From Purpureocillium takamizusanense (Eukaryota > Ascomycota > Sordariomycetes > Hypocreales > Ophiocordycipitaceae): a stretch of 64,000 nt of DNA. Positions 26,962 through 38,981 of this stretch are shown in pieces (the stretch's first letter is position 1; each line of letters begins with the position of its first letter). The notes beneath the pieces were generated by a model. That model was not told the DNA's origin and did no database searches. It worked only from the letters and a program-made list of their open reading frames with translations. The stretch lies in assembly GCF_022605165.1 (NCBI RefSeq), contig NC_063081.1, positions 1 to 64,000 of the forward strand. Reading direction: 5' to 3'. The position numbers and the translations under genes are program-made.

Positions 26962-29198
26962 ATGTATTGGCAAATGACAATAATTTTGGGAACCGCCCTA
27001 TTAGGGTTGGCACGCTGTCAGCAGCCTCAGATCACGGCTGACCCCATGGCGATGGCGAAGCGTGATGGCGACATTGAGATTCATCAAATTTATCATGCCC
27101 CTATCGGCGTGGACACAAACTACCTCACCATGCAAGGCAGTTCCACAAAGGTATACTATTCCGGAGCTTCCCATCACTGTTGACCCTTATGATGCCTTGA
27201 CAGTTGAAGGCTAACCAGAAGACTTATTGACAGTGGATCGGCGTTCACAAAGACTACCTAACGGAATCAACTGGTACTACCACTGTCAATAATGTTAAGA
27301 CAACGACGGTAGTAAAGGCGCAGTTGTCTGTCTCTACTGCGACCGCGACGTCGGACGGAGTTGGAGTAGGTGATGTTACGGTCCTCATGGCCGATTCGAT
27401 TCAAGAAGAGGTGGCGGCCCTAATCAAGGGAGCTGCTGCATCTTGCGGAGCCCCGGTCAAGCGGAGTAAACGAGACGGTGAGCTTTGACTTCCTAGCATA
27501 TTCCTCCCTCCTACTGCAAAGAGTGTACGAATTTCTTTTTGTTAATCCCAGCTCCTGACCTAACTTTCTTTCAGGCATGAGCTGCATGGTAAATTCCTTG
27601 GGAGGAGCGGCCCAGGACGACAGAGCTCTAGCCCTCATCAATCCAGCAGAATGGAACGGCTTCACCCTCGAGCTCGCGGACAGCGCACCACAGATCATAG
27701 CCGCCGCCGTCCAGGTTCTCAAGACGCAGGCTCAGAAGAACAAATTCGCCATCATGGTGGCTGCCGCGGCCGTAGCTGGGATTTGGACGGACGTGACTAA
27801 GCCTGCGGCGGAGGTTGCTCACAAGTACGTCTTTGATGGCGGCCAATTTGGAAGTTCGAAGGAGCATCCAGATGGGAAAGGCGATCATGGCCAAAAGACG
27901 CCGAAGACAACTGCAACATCAACTACTTCATGCAATCCATCAGCTACTGTTAACGAGAACTCGGTAGGTAGTTTTCTCGACTGTATCGATTCACTTCATC
28001 AGGACCTCGCTCCTTACTGATTCCGCCTAAAGCCAGCCTGTGACGACCCGGACTGCAAGGGAGAAGACAAAGTCTGCAAAGCAGAGGTAGGTAGACTCTT
28101 TCCCTACGTCCTATACCCCCCACTTCTTCCTTGTATCTTACCTGTCGTACCCAGGGCAAAAGAAAAGACTGCCCTTGCGCTATGTGGACCGACACGATGA
28201 TAGAGGGTTACTTTGACAAAGACTGGGCCGACGCCCAACAGAAGATCCTAAAGGAGCTCGAGGACGGGTTGCCAAAAATTATCCCTCCGCAGTGTTTTCG
28301 CAATACGTACGGCGACGGATTCGACGGCAAACCAAATGCCGAGCCGTCCGCCTTCTGCCACTGCTCAAGCGCTAAGAGTGACGGTGGCATGACTAGCGGA
28401 AACTACCCTACTATGTCTGGTGACGGTGATAAGGCATGCACGTATTCGACAATGCCGACCGAGACCATCAGCATCACTATGAAACCAAAGCAGACCGGAG
28501 TTGCTGTGACCTCCTGCAGAATGGAGTCAAGGTAAGCAAGAAGCATCACTACGCGTTCCTAGCATGATAGAAGGGGCATATCCAGCTAAGTTATCGACCA
28601 TTACTATAGCTATAGCCTGACTCCATATTGCACATGCAACGATGGTAAGATGCACGGCCAGATCACAACGTCATATCTAGGCAAGGCCACAACCGTCTGT
28701 CCCGACGCAACGGCCACCATGACGAGCAGCCAAGTCGGAACACAAACTTTAGAACCCTCTTGCTATCCGACCCATGGCCCACCTCATGACAAGCCGGAGA
28801 ACGACGAGCTCATCAAGCTTTGTGGAACAAGAAAAGACGACTTTGCCCTCGTCTGCAAGTCAAACGCAAGGGACAAGATCGAGGTCGCTTGTCCAGGACA
28901 TTCGAAATCCCAAGATTCTTGGGATCCCCTCCGCAATAACGGTTACTGGGCTAGGTTTGAGAAGGCGGATAAAGCCCCCGAGGACTGTAAGTCCCTTTTT
29001 GATCAGGGCGGCTCTGGCAGTGATAATGAGGTGGGTGCTCGGGTTGATGCCCTCTGCGTTATGGCGTTTGAGGCCATTCAGAAAAAGTGCACATGGAACG
29101 GAGGAGAGGTTAGGAACCAATGTGGAATCTTTAAGTACCAGTCTTGCCCTCTCGGAAAAGATTGTAAAGTTGGGGTTCCTCAGCTTTACGTGTATTAG
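26962..29198 (+). CDS. Large secreted Cys-rich protein with dibasic processing site
   Basis: Six exons join in frame: 26,962-27,150, 27,234-27,477, 27,575-27,963, 28,033-28,086, 28,155-28,531 and 28,610-29,198. They give 613 aa. The N-terminus is a signal peptide (MTIILGTALLGLARCQ after an upstream MYWQ). A KRSKRD dibasic site lies about residue 140. It is followed by a hydrophobic Ala-rich stretch (FAIMVAAAAVAGIW), a low-complexity Thr/Lys linker, and a Cys-rich C-terminal half with CDDPDCKGEDKVC, KDCPCAMW and FCHCSS motifs. The preproprotein layout resembles secreted fungal proteins cut by a kexin-type protease. I do not recognise the family, and any toxin or effector role is inference only. 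No frame breaks are present. Confidence 0.7.
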
Positions 29199-29512
29199 GG
29201 TTCTGTGGAACTGACCCAGTCAGACCGAACGATCTTAATTGAAACAACTTTCATGTTTTATTATTACTTAGGTCGCGGACGATTATTAACTAGTATACGC
29301 GTGAGCAATGCCTACGCTTTGAAAGTCGGTGTTCAGGACTCATAATGCTTTCTTCGGTCTGTGTTATCTTGAGGCAACTATTAGACCGCTAGGTCGAGAA
29401 GCGATAGACTATTACGAGAGCAGATTTTCCCGGGCTATTACGGAAGAATATAATGAATATAGATGCTGGCTACCTAGTCGTGGACGAGCATGTCTTCCCC
29501 CTACTTTCACGC
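29199..29512. other. Convergent 3' spacer
   Basis: A 314-bp spacer between two convergent genes, with no readable gene. Confidence 0.4.
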
Positions 29513-30307
29513 CTACTCCTGGAATACGATCAAGATCCCCATGTGCGGATTTTCTTCTCTCACCTTCCACTCTTCATCTGTGAACTTCTGGCCTTGCCTC
29601 CATTCGGCTCCGAGAAGTATCTCCTGTTGCCACTCAAGTTTTCCCATCATGCCGCCCAGCCTCGCTGCTTCTTCATACACCTTCTTTTTAAGATGCCATG
29701 TCATGAAATTTACCCCACCATTGTCTAAAAATACCCGAAGGGCCCACCCATCCCCCGAGTCAAGCTCTTCGGTATACTCGTTTCGTGGCCACATTTTTGT
29801 CAGTGGTGGTCGTTTATATATCGCCGCGCGCTCATCGATTGCGTCTGTTGGATGAGGAACAACCCCAATAAAGACTCCACCGGGCTTCAAATTGAGCGCA
29901 ATGTTCCGGAACATTGACACAAGTTCCTCTTTGCTCTGTGCGTAGTTTAGAAACCATGCTCCGAAAGCAATGTCAAAGTAACCCTCGCTACCATCGGGCG
30001 CAAATGAGGTAGGTTTGGTACCGTCCCCAGTGACGAATGTCGCAAGTCCAGAAGACACCTGCGAGGGAAGGCGCCTTTTCGCACCTCTAAGCATAGTAGG
30101 TGAGATATCCATGCCTATCAGGTAGCCAGCCCCCCAAGAAAGAAGTTTTGACGAGTAAAACCCTGTACCGCATGCGAATTCGAGAACAGACGTATCGCTC
30201 TTCAAATGCGGCTTCAACGCGAGCTGAACGTTATGGGCTTCCATTGTCCTAAATGGGAGTCGTTCTATGACATCGTATGACGAGCCAAGGAAATCATATT
30301 GTGTCAT
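29513..30307 (-). CDS. SAM-dependent methyltransferase, copy 1
   Basis: An intronless 264-aa frame. A class I methyltransferase fold is indicated by motif I VLEFACGTGFYS at residues 41-52, the acidic loop IGMDISPTML and the later FDIAFGAWFLNYA and LKPGGVFIGVV segments. It is a clear paralogue of the gene at 30,869; the pair is divergent with 561 bp between starts, suggesting shared control. The position beside the transporter, UstYa proteins and RiPP precursor makes N- or O-methylation of the cyclic peptide a fair guess, as PhomM does in phomopsin making, but the substrate is not shown by sequence. Confidence 0.88.
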   Translation of the reverse strand: MTQYDFLGSSYDVIERLPFRTMEAHNVQLALKPHLKSDTSVLEFACGTGFYSSKLLSWGAGYLIGMDISPTMLRGAKRRLPSQVSSGLATFVTGDGTKPTSFAPDGSEGYFDIAFGAWFLNYAQSKEELVSMFRNIALNLKPGGVFIGVVPHPTDAIDERAAIYKRPPLTKMWPRNEYTEELDSGDGWALRVFLDNGGVNFMTWHLKKKVYEEAARLGGMMGKLEWQQEILLGAEWRQGQKFTDEEWKVREENPHMGILIVFQE

Positions 30308-30868
30308 TGCAAAAAGGGTTGTAATACGGTACGGAGCAGAAAGTTAGCTGGTAGCTATTACAGTAGTAAGCCCGGGTGTCCGCTACGTATTTTATGTATA
30401 TCAAAGGGGTGCGCTATAGGAGGGCGAGCCCAGACTCCCTCTGATCATGGGAACATAGACATGCGTATTTCGGTTAATTTAATTCGTCGGTAAATACAGG
30501 ATACGCGCAGAACTAATGATACAAGACACCGATACAGCGTCTGTACTACAATATACACCCAATCGCCATAGAGAACCGCATAAACTAGCTCACCGGGAGA
30601 GACACTCTAGTTAGCTATATACCGGTCAACAAAAAAGCAATGAAATGCACTAACTGCTAATGCTTTACTGCGGATCATTGACGAGTACATTAGGACATGG
30701 CATCCGCCTTAAGAAAGACACTCTAAGCAGTTGTCGTTGGTGAAGGCAAAAGCAATAATACGTTGACCGCTGATGAGGCTTCAATTCAGATCATCGACGA
30801 GTATATTCAGCACACTGCACCCGCTTTGAAATGCCCCATATCTGAATACCAATGAAAGATCAGCGGAT
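30308..30868. promoter_or_regulatory. Bidirectional promoter region of the methyltransferase pair
   Basis: A 561-bp spacer between two divergent paralogues. TCATTGACGAGTACAT and TCATCGACGAGTATAT form an imperfect direct repeat near 30,676 and 30,791, which could be a regulator site or chance duplication. No gene is present. Confidence 0.4.
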
Positions 30869-31690
30869 ATGTCTCAATACGACTCAATCGGAGAGCGGTA
30901 CGATGTCATCAAACTGACGTTGTTCAATAAGCTGGAAGAGTTCAATTTCCGGGAAAATGTGCAGCCATTCCTGGCCAGACCTGACGTTACGGTCATTGAC
31001 TTTGCGTGTGGCACGGGCTTTTACTCCCATCTTCTCCTCCGCTGGGGCGCGACCTCTGTAACTGGTGTCGACATCTCCCCAGCCATGCTCCATGGCGCTA
31101 CGAAGCGACTCTCGCAGACGGCGTATGCTTCTCGTGCGCGATTTATCGAAGGGGACGGATGCAAACCTCGACTTTATTGTCCCTCTGGCTCAGGTCGCTT
31201 CGACATTGCCACCGGTGCTTGGTTCCTCAATTACGCCAAAGACCTAGACGAGCTCACGTCTATGTTTCGCTCAATTTCGATGAACCTCACCTCCGAAGGG
31301 GCTTTCATAGGCGTCTGCTTCCCTCCGATAGAAGATATGACAGCACGGGTGGGAGCATGCAATGACCCAGTGTTTACTAAGACCGGAGTTAGATTCGAAT
31401 ATCGCGACGAGCTCGAAAGTGGTCAAGGCTACTGTGTTCGAGTATTTGGTATTCCTCCGCCGGGTTGTCAGTCATTCACCAAAGGGGTCGAGTTTTCAGC
31501 GTACCACTTGAAGAAAAGCATATACGAAAAGGCTGCACGGGCCGGGGGGATGCATGGGAAGATGGAGTGGCGTTGTGAGTTTCTGGGAGAACAATGGCGG
31601 GATGAGCTAGGTTTGAGTTGCGATGGTGACGGCTGGAGTAAACTCCGGGAAACTCCGCAGCTGAGTATTCTGGTATTGTGGAAAAGATAG
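30869..31690 (+). CDS. SAM-dependent methyltransferase, copy 2
   Basis: An intronless 273-aa frame with motif I VIDFACGTGFYS at residues 42-53 and the VTGVDISPAMLHGA acidic loop. It aligns with copy 1 along its whole length, including MSQYDSIGERYDVI at the N-terminus and FSAYHLKKSIYEKAARAGG near the C-terminus, with an insertion around residues 200-210. Duplication followed by divergence could give two successive methylations or different sites. Confidence 0.88.
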   Translation: MSQYDSIGERYDVIKLTLFNKLEEFNFRENVQPFLARPDVTVIDFACGTGFYSHLLLRWGATSVTGVDISPAMLHGATKRLSQTAYASRARFIEGDGCKPRLYCPSGSGRFDIATGAWFLNYAKDLDELTSMFRSISMNLTSEGAFIGVCFPPIEDMTARVGACNDPVFTKTGVRFEYRDELESGQGYCVRVFGIPPPGCQSFTKGVEFSAYHLKKSIYEKAARAGGMHGKMEWRCEFLGEQWRDELGLSCDGDGWSKLRETPQLSILVLWKR

Positions 31691-32401
31691 CAAAACTATT
31701 GGTCTCAAGAAGTAAAAGCAGCATGACTCGGAACCGCTCGTTGGAAACGATCCGGACTCGGTATGAAACTTGATGCTAATAGCAGCAATGGTGCCGCTAA
31801 TGGGAGACTGGTACATTCATCGGCGAGACATCCCGATGCTGACAGCAAGGCTATTAACATGTTCTGTCCTGGACCCTCTTCTGGTTCTTACCCCAGGCCT
31901 AACATATGCTTCAATTCAAGGTCGTGTTTCTGCCTTGCCGGCAGACCCTCCAGATCGTACGGACCGCGCCCGGGGGGCAGCCACGGGCGCCTATTAGGCC
32001 TAGCCCCTTACACTCTCAGAAAATAACTCTTCAGAACTTCATTCCTTGAGGCAGTCCCTCAAGGCACGCAAGGCTCATACCGCGACAGACACATTTGGCC
32101 CAGCCCTCAAGGCTGAGGCAGCATCAACGTGCTATCTGTAGAGCTAGCTATTCCGTAACGACTGTTCTTTATAAACCTGCTTGGCTCTGCAGTGCTCAGC
32201 AACGCACAGCGTGCTCAGCCTGAGCATTTGATCACTCTGATCTCGCTGTGTTATCTTGCCTCTTGGCGAGCGTTACCCGATGTGTCCGTTCCGTCCACTG
32301 CTAAAGAAAGTCCTGTCGTTTGCGACATGATGAGTTCCCATGGGCCCTCTGGCACAATTCCACCACAGTGACAGCCGTCACACTTCTACTTCTCCGCCCA
32401 C
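31691..32401. other. Intergenic region
   Basis: No supported gene. Short frames at 31,763-32,026 lack any recognisable feature. Confidence 0.4.
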
Positions 32402-32608
32402 TCAGCACTCATTCTGCGGCCTGCAATGACACTCCCCACAAAGAAAGCCTCCACAGGTGCCACAGCCATGTGTTTTGAACTAGGGATCGGAAATTGCACA
32501 TCTCTGGGCGCACAAAGTATCCTGTGCAGCGCTGCAATCATCGCACTTGCCATTGCGCCACGCAGAGATGGCGACGACAAAGCATAGAATGACAGCAGAC
32601 GTCTTCAT
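32402..32608 (-). pseudogene. Defensin-like small secreted Cys-rich protein, interrupted by TAG
   Basis: From the ATG at 32,608 the minus strand encodes a signal peptide (MKTSAVILCFVVAISAW) and then a Cys-rich stretch. After 42 codons an in-frame TAG appears, and 25 further codons continue the same pattern to a TGA at 32,402. About ten cysteines lie after the signal peptide, with CAQRC (C-x3-C), then GCGTC, and CGECHC ending in C-x-C, broadly like a cysteine-stabilised alpha-beta defensin. TAG follows CCC, so a CAG to TAG change at CpA would explain the stop. I found no intron able to remove it. Most likely a recently inactivated defensin-like or effector gene. Confidence 0.55.
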
Positions 32609-33234
32609 TTTGACTAGGCGCATCGACCAGTGATCAGTGACTATTTAATCTGCTCGACTTCAGAACGACTTACCGGATAGGACTGATGAGAGTGCACGGT
32701 GTCTTCAGGCCTCCTTAAGAAGAGAGCAAGCCGGACTGGCGTATAGAGGACAAGTCTTTAGCGATTTGCACGGATGCCCCTTTATTAGGCTATCAGTTTC
32801 GATCGGAAGATGATGGCTTGAATTGAGGAGCGAATATCTGAGCCATCTAGTTATCCTTTGATAATAGACTTTTTATACTTGTTCGTCTCCTTGCCGGTCG
32901 TATGAATCGCGTTGTTCCTATTCATGAAGTCCGGTACGCGGGTTGTAAGCGCATGAGGCTGAGACGTATGTTGGTTGACAGACAGAAGGGATCAGCGCTG
33001 CGGTTTGCCCAGGACAACGAGATCGGTGAGCATTCGCATTCCGTCTGCGGATACGATTGAGAGTTTTGAGGTTTGGTCATGAGCTGAGGCGGCCATAGCC
33101 ATAGTAGGCGACCGCCGTCGTCAAACATCAGTGAATGGTCGACGCTAAACCCGGTCGCGAGCCGGGCGGATGATCGGCAGACCGATTGCCCGGAGGACTG
33201 AGTCAATATTTGTCCATGTAACACTTGAATCAAA
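32609..33234. other. Spacer downstream of ABC transporter
   Basis: No supported gene. The minus-strand frame at 32,922-33,245 follows the transporter stop and has no known motif; it could be an unspliced extra 3' exon. Confidence 0.35.
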
Positions 33235-36200
33235 TCATTGTGCAACTACCTGCACCACACTGCCGCCCTCTACCTGAACTACCACATCTGCATCCCTCGT
33301 CGCGTCCAACCTATGACTCGCAATAAGGATAGTGTAGCCTCCAAACTCCTCCGCTACAATGCTGCGAACTTTTGCGTCAGTCTCCTGGTCCACGCTGCTC
33401 GTCGGCTCATCCATCAGGACGATGCCACCCCCACCACTACCGGAACACTTCCTCTTCCGCACCTCTAGCAGGGCCCGCGCCAGAGAGAACAGCTGCTTCT
33501 GTCCGGCTGAGAGGCCCACGTCGTTCAGGTTGCTTCCCAGCCCACCCCGCTGGCTCACCATGTCCCAGAGGCCGACACGGCTCAGCGCCTGCTGCATGGC
33601 CTTGTCCATGACACTACTGCTCTCGGAAGCCGCTCCCGCGTCGAACCAGGTGAGGTTCTCGCGCACTGAGCCTGGAAGCTCGACGGCGTCTTGAGGGATC
33701 GCCACAATGGTCGAACGAAGCGCCTGCCGGGGAATGCGCGACAAGTCCAGGCCGTCAATTGTGATTTGGCCCGTCTCCACATCGAGCAAGTGCAACAACG
33801 TCAGAAGGAGAGACGACTTGCCGCTCCCAGTGCGGCCGATGATGGCTACCCTTTGGCCTGCAAGGATATTCAAGTCCACGTTCCGGATAGCAGGCTGAGA
33901 TTGAGCGTCTTCAGCACTGTAAGACTGCATCAGTAAAACTTTCTCTACACTGCATGCAACGAGAACTGGTCGTCTTACTTATACTTGGCCGTGACATGCC
34001 TCAATTGGATTGCGCCCCGCCGAGGCCAGTCGGTGGGCGGCAATTTATCTTCAATTCCCAAACCTTCCGTCTTGGTCTCGGCGATGAAACTCTTAAGCCG
34101 CGCGATGGCGCCTAGCGACGTCTCTAGACCTGTCCAGGAGTTGATGAGCATCGAAAGGCTCTGGTTAAACTCCATCACGTTGACTAGGGCCAGTCCAATG
34201 GAGCCCTTAGTAGCAGTGTTGGAGAAGCCCAGTGCAAAGCCGACGAGGGCGATAGCGATGGCCGCCACCAAGATGTCGAGAACAACATTCAGCCAGCGCT
34301 GGATGCAGTACCTGCGGCCCTTTATTAGCGTACGCCGGCCAGAATCGTAAAGCTACAGCTTACATCGTGTAATATGGCTTTTGGGATTCTTCAAGAAGCC
34401 GTAGATTGTCTTCGGCCATGTCCCTCTTCCACCCAAAGGCGCGCACGGTAATGATGCCAGTGGCTGTCTCGGTGAAGAGACGGTATAGCGGCGACTTGGC
34501 CTCCAGATCTAGGTGTCGCATTTGACGCGAGGTGCGAAGGTAGAATTTCTGGATAAAGTAAATGGCCACGACACAAACGGGGATAATGGCAGCGACGTAA
34601 GTTGCACCAGATGCAATCAACGCTGCACCTGCAATAACATTGTACACGTCTGTGGAGATGCTGTTAGCATGTGAGCGTCCGAGTCTGGAGGTGCCTCGTC
34701 GCGCTCACCGAAGGTTGTTGTGAAGACAGACATGGGAAGGACCTGGTCCACCAGCGTCATGTCTTGGCTGAATCTGCGAGGAATGAGTATCGACGGACGG
34801 CATGACAAGCAACTACGTGACAGTACAGACCGGTTCAGAACACTGCTAGTATCGGTCGATGTGAAGAACCACAGAGGCGCTCTAACATTCAGTCAGCACG
34901 TAGTCACAGCCAAGGGCCGATGTGGTCAGCGTACGCTAGGACGGCCTGAAGTAGAAGCCAGTGGAGATGCTGTGCCGATTTTGGTACAGCGACAATCATG
35001 AAGAAGCTGAAGAGAGTTAGCCCACCGCTTGAGCGTCATGATTTCGTCGAAGTATGAGTTCTCACTATACACAAGCCCCCGAGAAGAGCGTGCAGATCAA
35101 GCCAAAGGCCAAGTAGCCTCCAAAGTAGGCGTCGGGGTGATTCGTAGTCCCATGCTCGGTCCAAATCCTCAACCAAATTTCTGACGAGCACACGAGTCAG
35201 TAGTGTCAGATGATAGGATTTGAGTTCAATACTCACGTGGCAACTTTCCAGAAAAGATGTATCCTGCGGCGAGAACCAGCCAAATGATAAAAATAAAAAC
35301 ACCACAGGATTGCAAGTAAAACTTGTACAAGCTCAGGTCTCCGACCTTTTTTATCAGTTCCGGGGTGGATGGCTGCTTGGCGGAGGCCTTTCTGGATGTC
35401 CCGTCCCTTGAAGATGTCTCCCCTATATTATCGGTCTCTGTTCCCTCACCATCTTGTTTTAGGGCCTCCACATATTCTTTACTAAGGTACATGTCGCGGG
35501 AAGCCAATTGCTTGACTATTGAGCCTTTCTGATCAAGGGCGACAACCGTGTCCGCCGACGACAAGTACTCCACTGCACACGTTCAGTTAAGAACAGACAC
35601 CAACAAGGAGGGCTGCAATGGGCAGATGAAAACTCACATGCGTGCGTGGCCATTACCACAGTTGTTCCCTCTTTTCGGAGTAGACCATCGGGCCCCAACA
35701 GGCGAGCGAAGACGTCGCGGGACGTCTGCTGATCGAGAGCGCTAAAGACGTTATCGAGCAGCATGATCGGGGAGCGAGAGTAGACAGCTCGTGCCAGGCT
35801 CTAGGAGACGTGGTGATTAGTTCAAGTCCGCAATGTACGCTGCGGGTACTAACCACTCTCTGCTTCTGGCCTCCGCTGAGGGCGTTCCCGCCGCTTCCAA
35901 CAGAGGTCATATCCGCATCTTGAAGTTGTGTCATGTCCTTTTCCAAGGCACACGCACGAAGAACCGTTGCATACCACTTTTTGTCAAACGTATTCGGTCC
36001 CACGATATTGTCACGCACGGAGCCCAACCTCAACCATGCTGTCTGGTCGCAGTATGCAACTGAGCCGCTGACAAGGCGAACATGGCCGCTCAGCAGTCGT
36101 GCTTCGCCCAGTATAGCTTTGAGAAGTGTCGATTTGCCTGAGCCGACTGGGCCGACGATCATCATGAGCTTGGATGGCCAGAAGGTCATATTTATGTTGT

Positions 36201-38368
36201 TGAGGATGGCGTCTTCGCTATTTTTCAAGGTGAAAGAGGCCTTCTGTATCTGAATGGCTGGTGCTGCTTCTGATGATGATGCCCAGTCGCACACCGTATC
36301 CCCCCGTTGTACCACGCTTAATTCGACATCGTCGCCATGAGTATCTGCCTTGAGCGTGCTGGCCTCTGACGAAGGCGGCAGGGACCGATACTCGATCCTC
36401 TGGGTGCCGAGCATAAAAGCTTGGATACGCCCAAAGCACGCGAGACCAGCAACGAAGGTAGGATAAGCTGCAATAATATTGACAATAGGGGTTGAGACAA
36501 GGGTAACAATCGAGAGTGACGTGAAAGCTTCTGCAATGCTCAGACCTTGGCCACCTTTGGTCCAGAAGACAGCTGCGGCAATGATGACAATTGGCGTCAA
36601 TTGGTCAGACAAATTGGCTGTGACCATGTCAGCCATGTCACGATTTCAAAACTATCCGAGGCAATGTCATGCAACAGACCTATCATGTTCATCCAAACGA
36701 AGAACAAACGAAACGCCTTGGAAGAATCCAGTTCTACAACCCGAAGCGACTGAATCAGCGTCGAGACACGATCGGAGAGTCCCATCATTTTGATGCCCTT
36801 GATCTGGCTGAGAGTGGCCGACGTAGTTATGACACGCTCCTGCACCTTCGAATTCCAGAGAGCTCTGGCTGGGCCCATGCCACGGGCAACTCTAGCAGTC
36901 GCGAAACTGGACACTAGAGATCATCGTCAAGAAGCGGTCGAACAAGAATGCTTCGCTGAGGGGCACTTACGGACGCCGGGGATCAGGATCAAGAAGCAGG
37001 CCGCGCCGACTTGTCGCTGTAAGAGATAGATGCCCAACCCCATTTCAATGGTGCTAGCCCAAATATCGTGGATCTTTTGCAGCCCGGCAGCAATTCCGTC
37101 GATGTCGGTACTCATCAGTGTGACCGCTGCGGACTCGTTGGCCGTGGCAACATCCAAATCCAAGACCTTGGCGAATATTAGCGTCACCATACCCCCGCGA
37201 ACCGCCGTGATTAGGCGATAAGTGTGGTGCATGTAGTGGCATCGTGAGAACTAGGCCTCTGAATTAGCTTGATGTGGGCGAGCCGGGCTACGAAACGTAC
37301 TGCAATACCGAAATACACCAAAGCCGATGCCCCAATAAGCCCCCCTATGATGCCACGGGAATGCTCCGGCCTGGGAGAGCCTATGAAGTCTATGATCGTG
37401 TTGATCAGGAATGGTTGCGCAAAGCTGAAGCCAGTGAAACAAAGTCTCGGGAGCACGGCGCTCCAAAACGTGGTCTTGAACGCGTTCCACGTGGCTACCG
37501 CAAGACAGTATTTGCCAGCCTTGTCAGCTACATACAGTCAGTAAGGCAGGTAAACCTTTGCGACACAACAGTAAATTTACCCGAATGCCATGATTTCTCT
37601 AACTTCGCACCTAATCTTGCCGTGTCTAGCCCCCGGTCTAGCGTGGGCAAATCGTCCACCTGGAGGAACGCCGTAAAGCCCTGGTGAAAGGTCGACCGTA
37701 GCCACCAAAAGACGGATCGGTTCCAGAACCCGCTAGACAATTCTTGAGACACTTTCGATGTAGCTGGACTTTGCTTGGAAACTTCTTCAAGGGCAAGCAT
37801 GAGGATCTTGAACGCCAACGCCGCGGCGCTGACGGCTCCGACGGCATCGAGGCCCTGCCGGAGAAAAAGCGAGCGTACATTGGCAATGTCGAGGAGAATG
37901 GTGACTGAGAAGTATAGACTCAGAAGCATGGAAGGAGAATAGGAGTACCGATGCTCAGCAAACAGCAAGCCGCCAATGGCCAAGTCATCAAGAGCGGAGA
38001 GGGACGCGGCAGCGACAGCCACGTGAGTGTTGACAGAGGATGAGGTGGTGCTCCACAGGGCCAAGATGGCTAGCTGCAGGACGAAAAGAATACATAGAGC
38101 GGCCTTGGTGAGATTAGCAACGTGTACGAACTGTGGCCGGCGACACGTAGACGGGTGTGTTTACGAGCTTGGCCCATAACAGGCGGCTAGTATGGAAGAT
38201 AGCTGCACGCTTGGTCAAGAACGCGATGCGCGCCGATGAGGCCAGAAGGAGCACCGCCGATGGCCCAATTGACAGGATACACTGCTCGAACAAAAGAGTA
38301 AAGTCGAATTGGCCAGCCAGCTGCGGCCCGAAGGCAGTGTCAGCGTCAACCGTAGAGGTGTGGTTCAT
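33235..38368 (-). CDS. ABC-C type transporter, multi-exon
   Basis: About ten exons on the minus strand form one full-length ABC exporter (TMD-NBD-TMD-NBD). The start is taken at 38,368 (MNHTSTVDADTAFGPQ), typical of fungal ABC-C proteins. NBD1 has Walker A GPVGSGKSTLL near 36,121-36,160, signature LSGGQKQRV, and Walker B-like MLLDNVFSALD near 35,740-35,765. NBD2 has GRTGSGKSSLLL near 33,790-33,840, signature GLSAGQKQ near 33,505 and IVLMDEPTSSVD near 33,400. TM exons include 37,211-37,490, 36,597-36,914 and 34,360-34,647. One splice (donor GTCTGT near 34,835, acceptor CGCAG near 34,765) restores LNRFSQDMTLVDQVLP, so the gene seems intact. Beside the RiPP genes it probably exports the product or gives self-protection. 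Confidence 0.88.
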
Positions 38369-38981
38369 GGTTCGTCCAGTCTCTTGCCAGCCAAGATTCA
38401 GTTGAGTCAATGGAAAAAGGCCAGAGAGGACGGCAGTCAGTCCGCGTATCAAGGCTTTCGAGAACCTGGCGGGGCAGGGAAAATCGGAGGGCCTGAGTCA
38501 GGTTGGAGCCTGCTCAGGATCGGATCAAACCAACCTTTGTGACCCCAGTCGCGTGACAGCATGTGCAGGAAAAGGGCCGGAACAGCAGGAACTCTTGTTC
38601 AGTGCAGCGTGGGACCAACACACAGTGCAAGCGTCCGAGACAACAACATTGTAGTGGTACTTGGCCCGTTGTCGTCGCGCCCGAGCGGGGTTCTATGTCG
38701 CGGCCCCACCACGTCCCGTCCTGCCTAATTCGGCCATCTACGATCCCGACCCCGTTTTGTGCATCACGAGTAGTCACTGCTCGTGTAAGCTCGTCGTAGG
38801 TGGTCCAGCCGCGACGTGGAGCAAGCAGCAGGACCTAGGGGTAGTTTCTCCGTCATTCTGGTCTCGAGTAGTTCCCAGAATCTGGGGTCCAGCCCTTTGC
38901 ATTGTTGGGATCTTAACTCCAACTGCAACGGTTCGTGTTCTTCCTCAACGAAGTAACGAAGTCGCTCGGGAACTTTGCACC
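38369..38981. promoter_or_regulatory. Divergent promoter region, transporter / UstYa gene
   Basis: A 613-bp spacer between the minus-strand transporter and the plus-strand UstYa gene. Shared control is plausible. No gene or clear operator is seen. Confidence 0.4.

Noticed and set aside
26687..26977. 96-codon frame upstream of the secreted protein
   Set aside because: Contains simple repeats and overlaps the signal-peptide exon of the better-supported gene in another frame.
33372..36063. Plus-strand frames across the ABC transporter
   Set aside because: Antisense shadows of exons carrying Walker and signature motifs.
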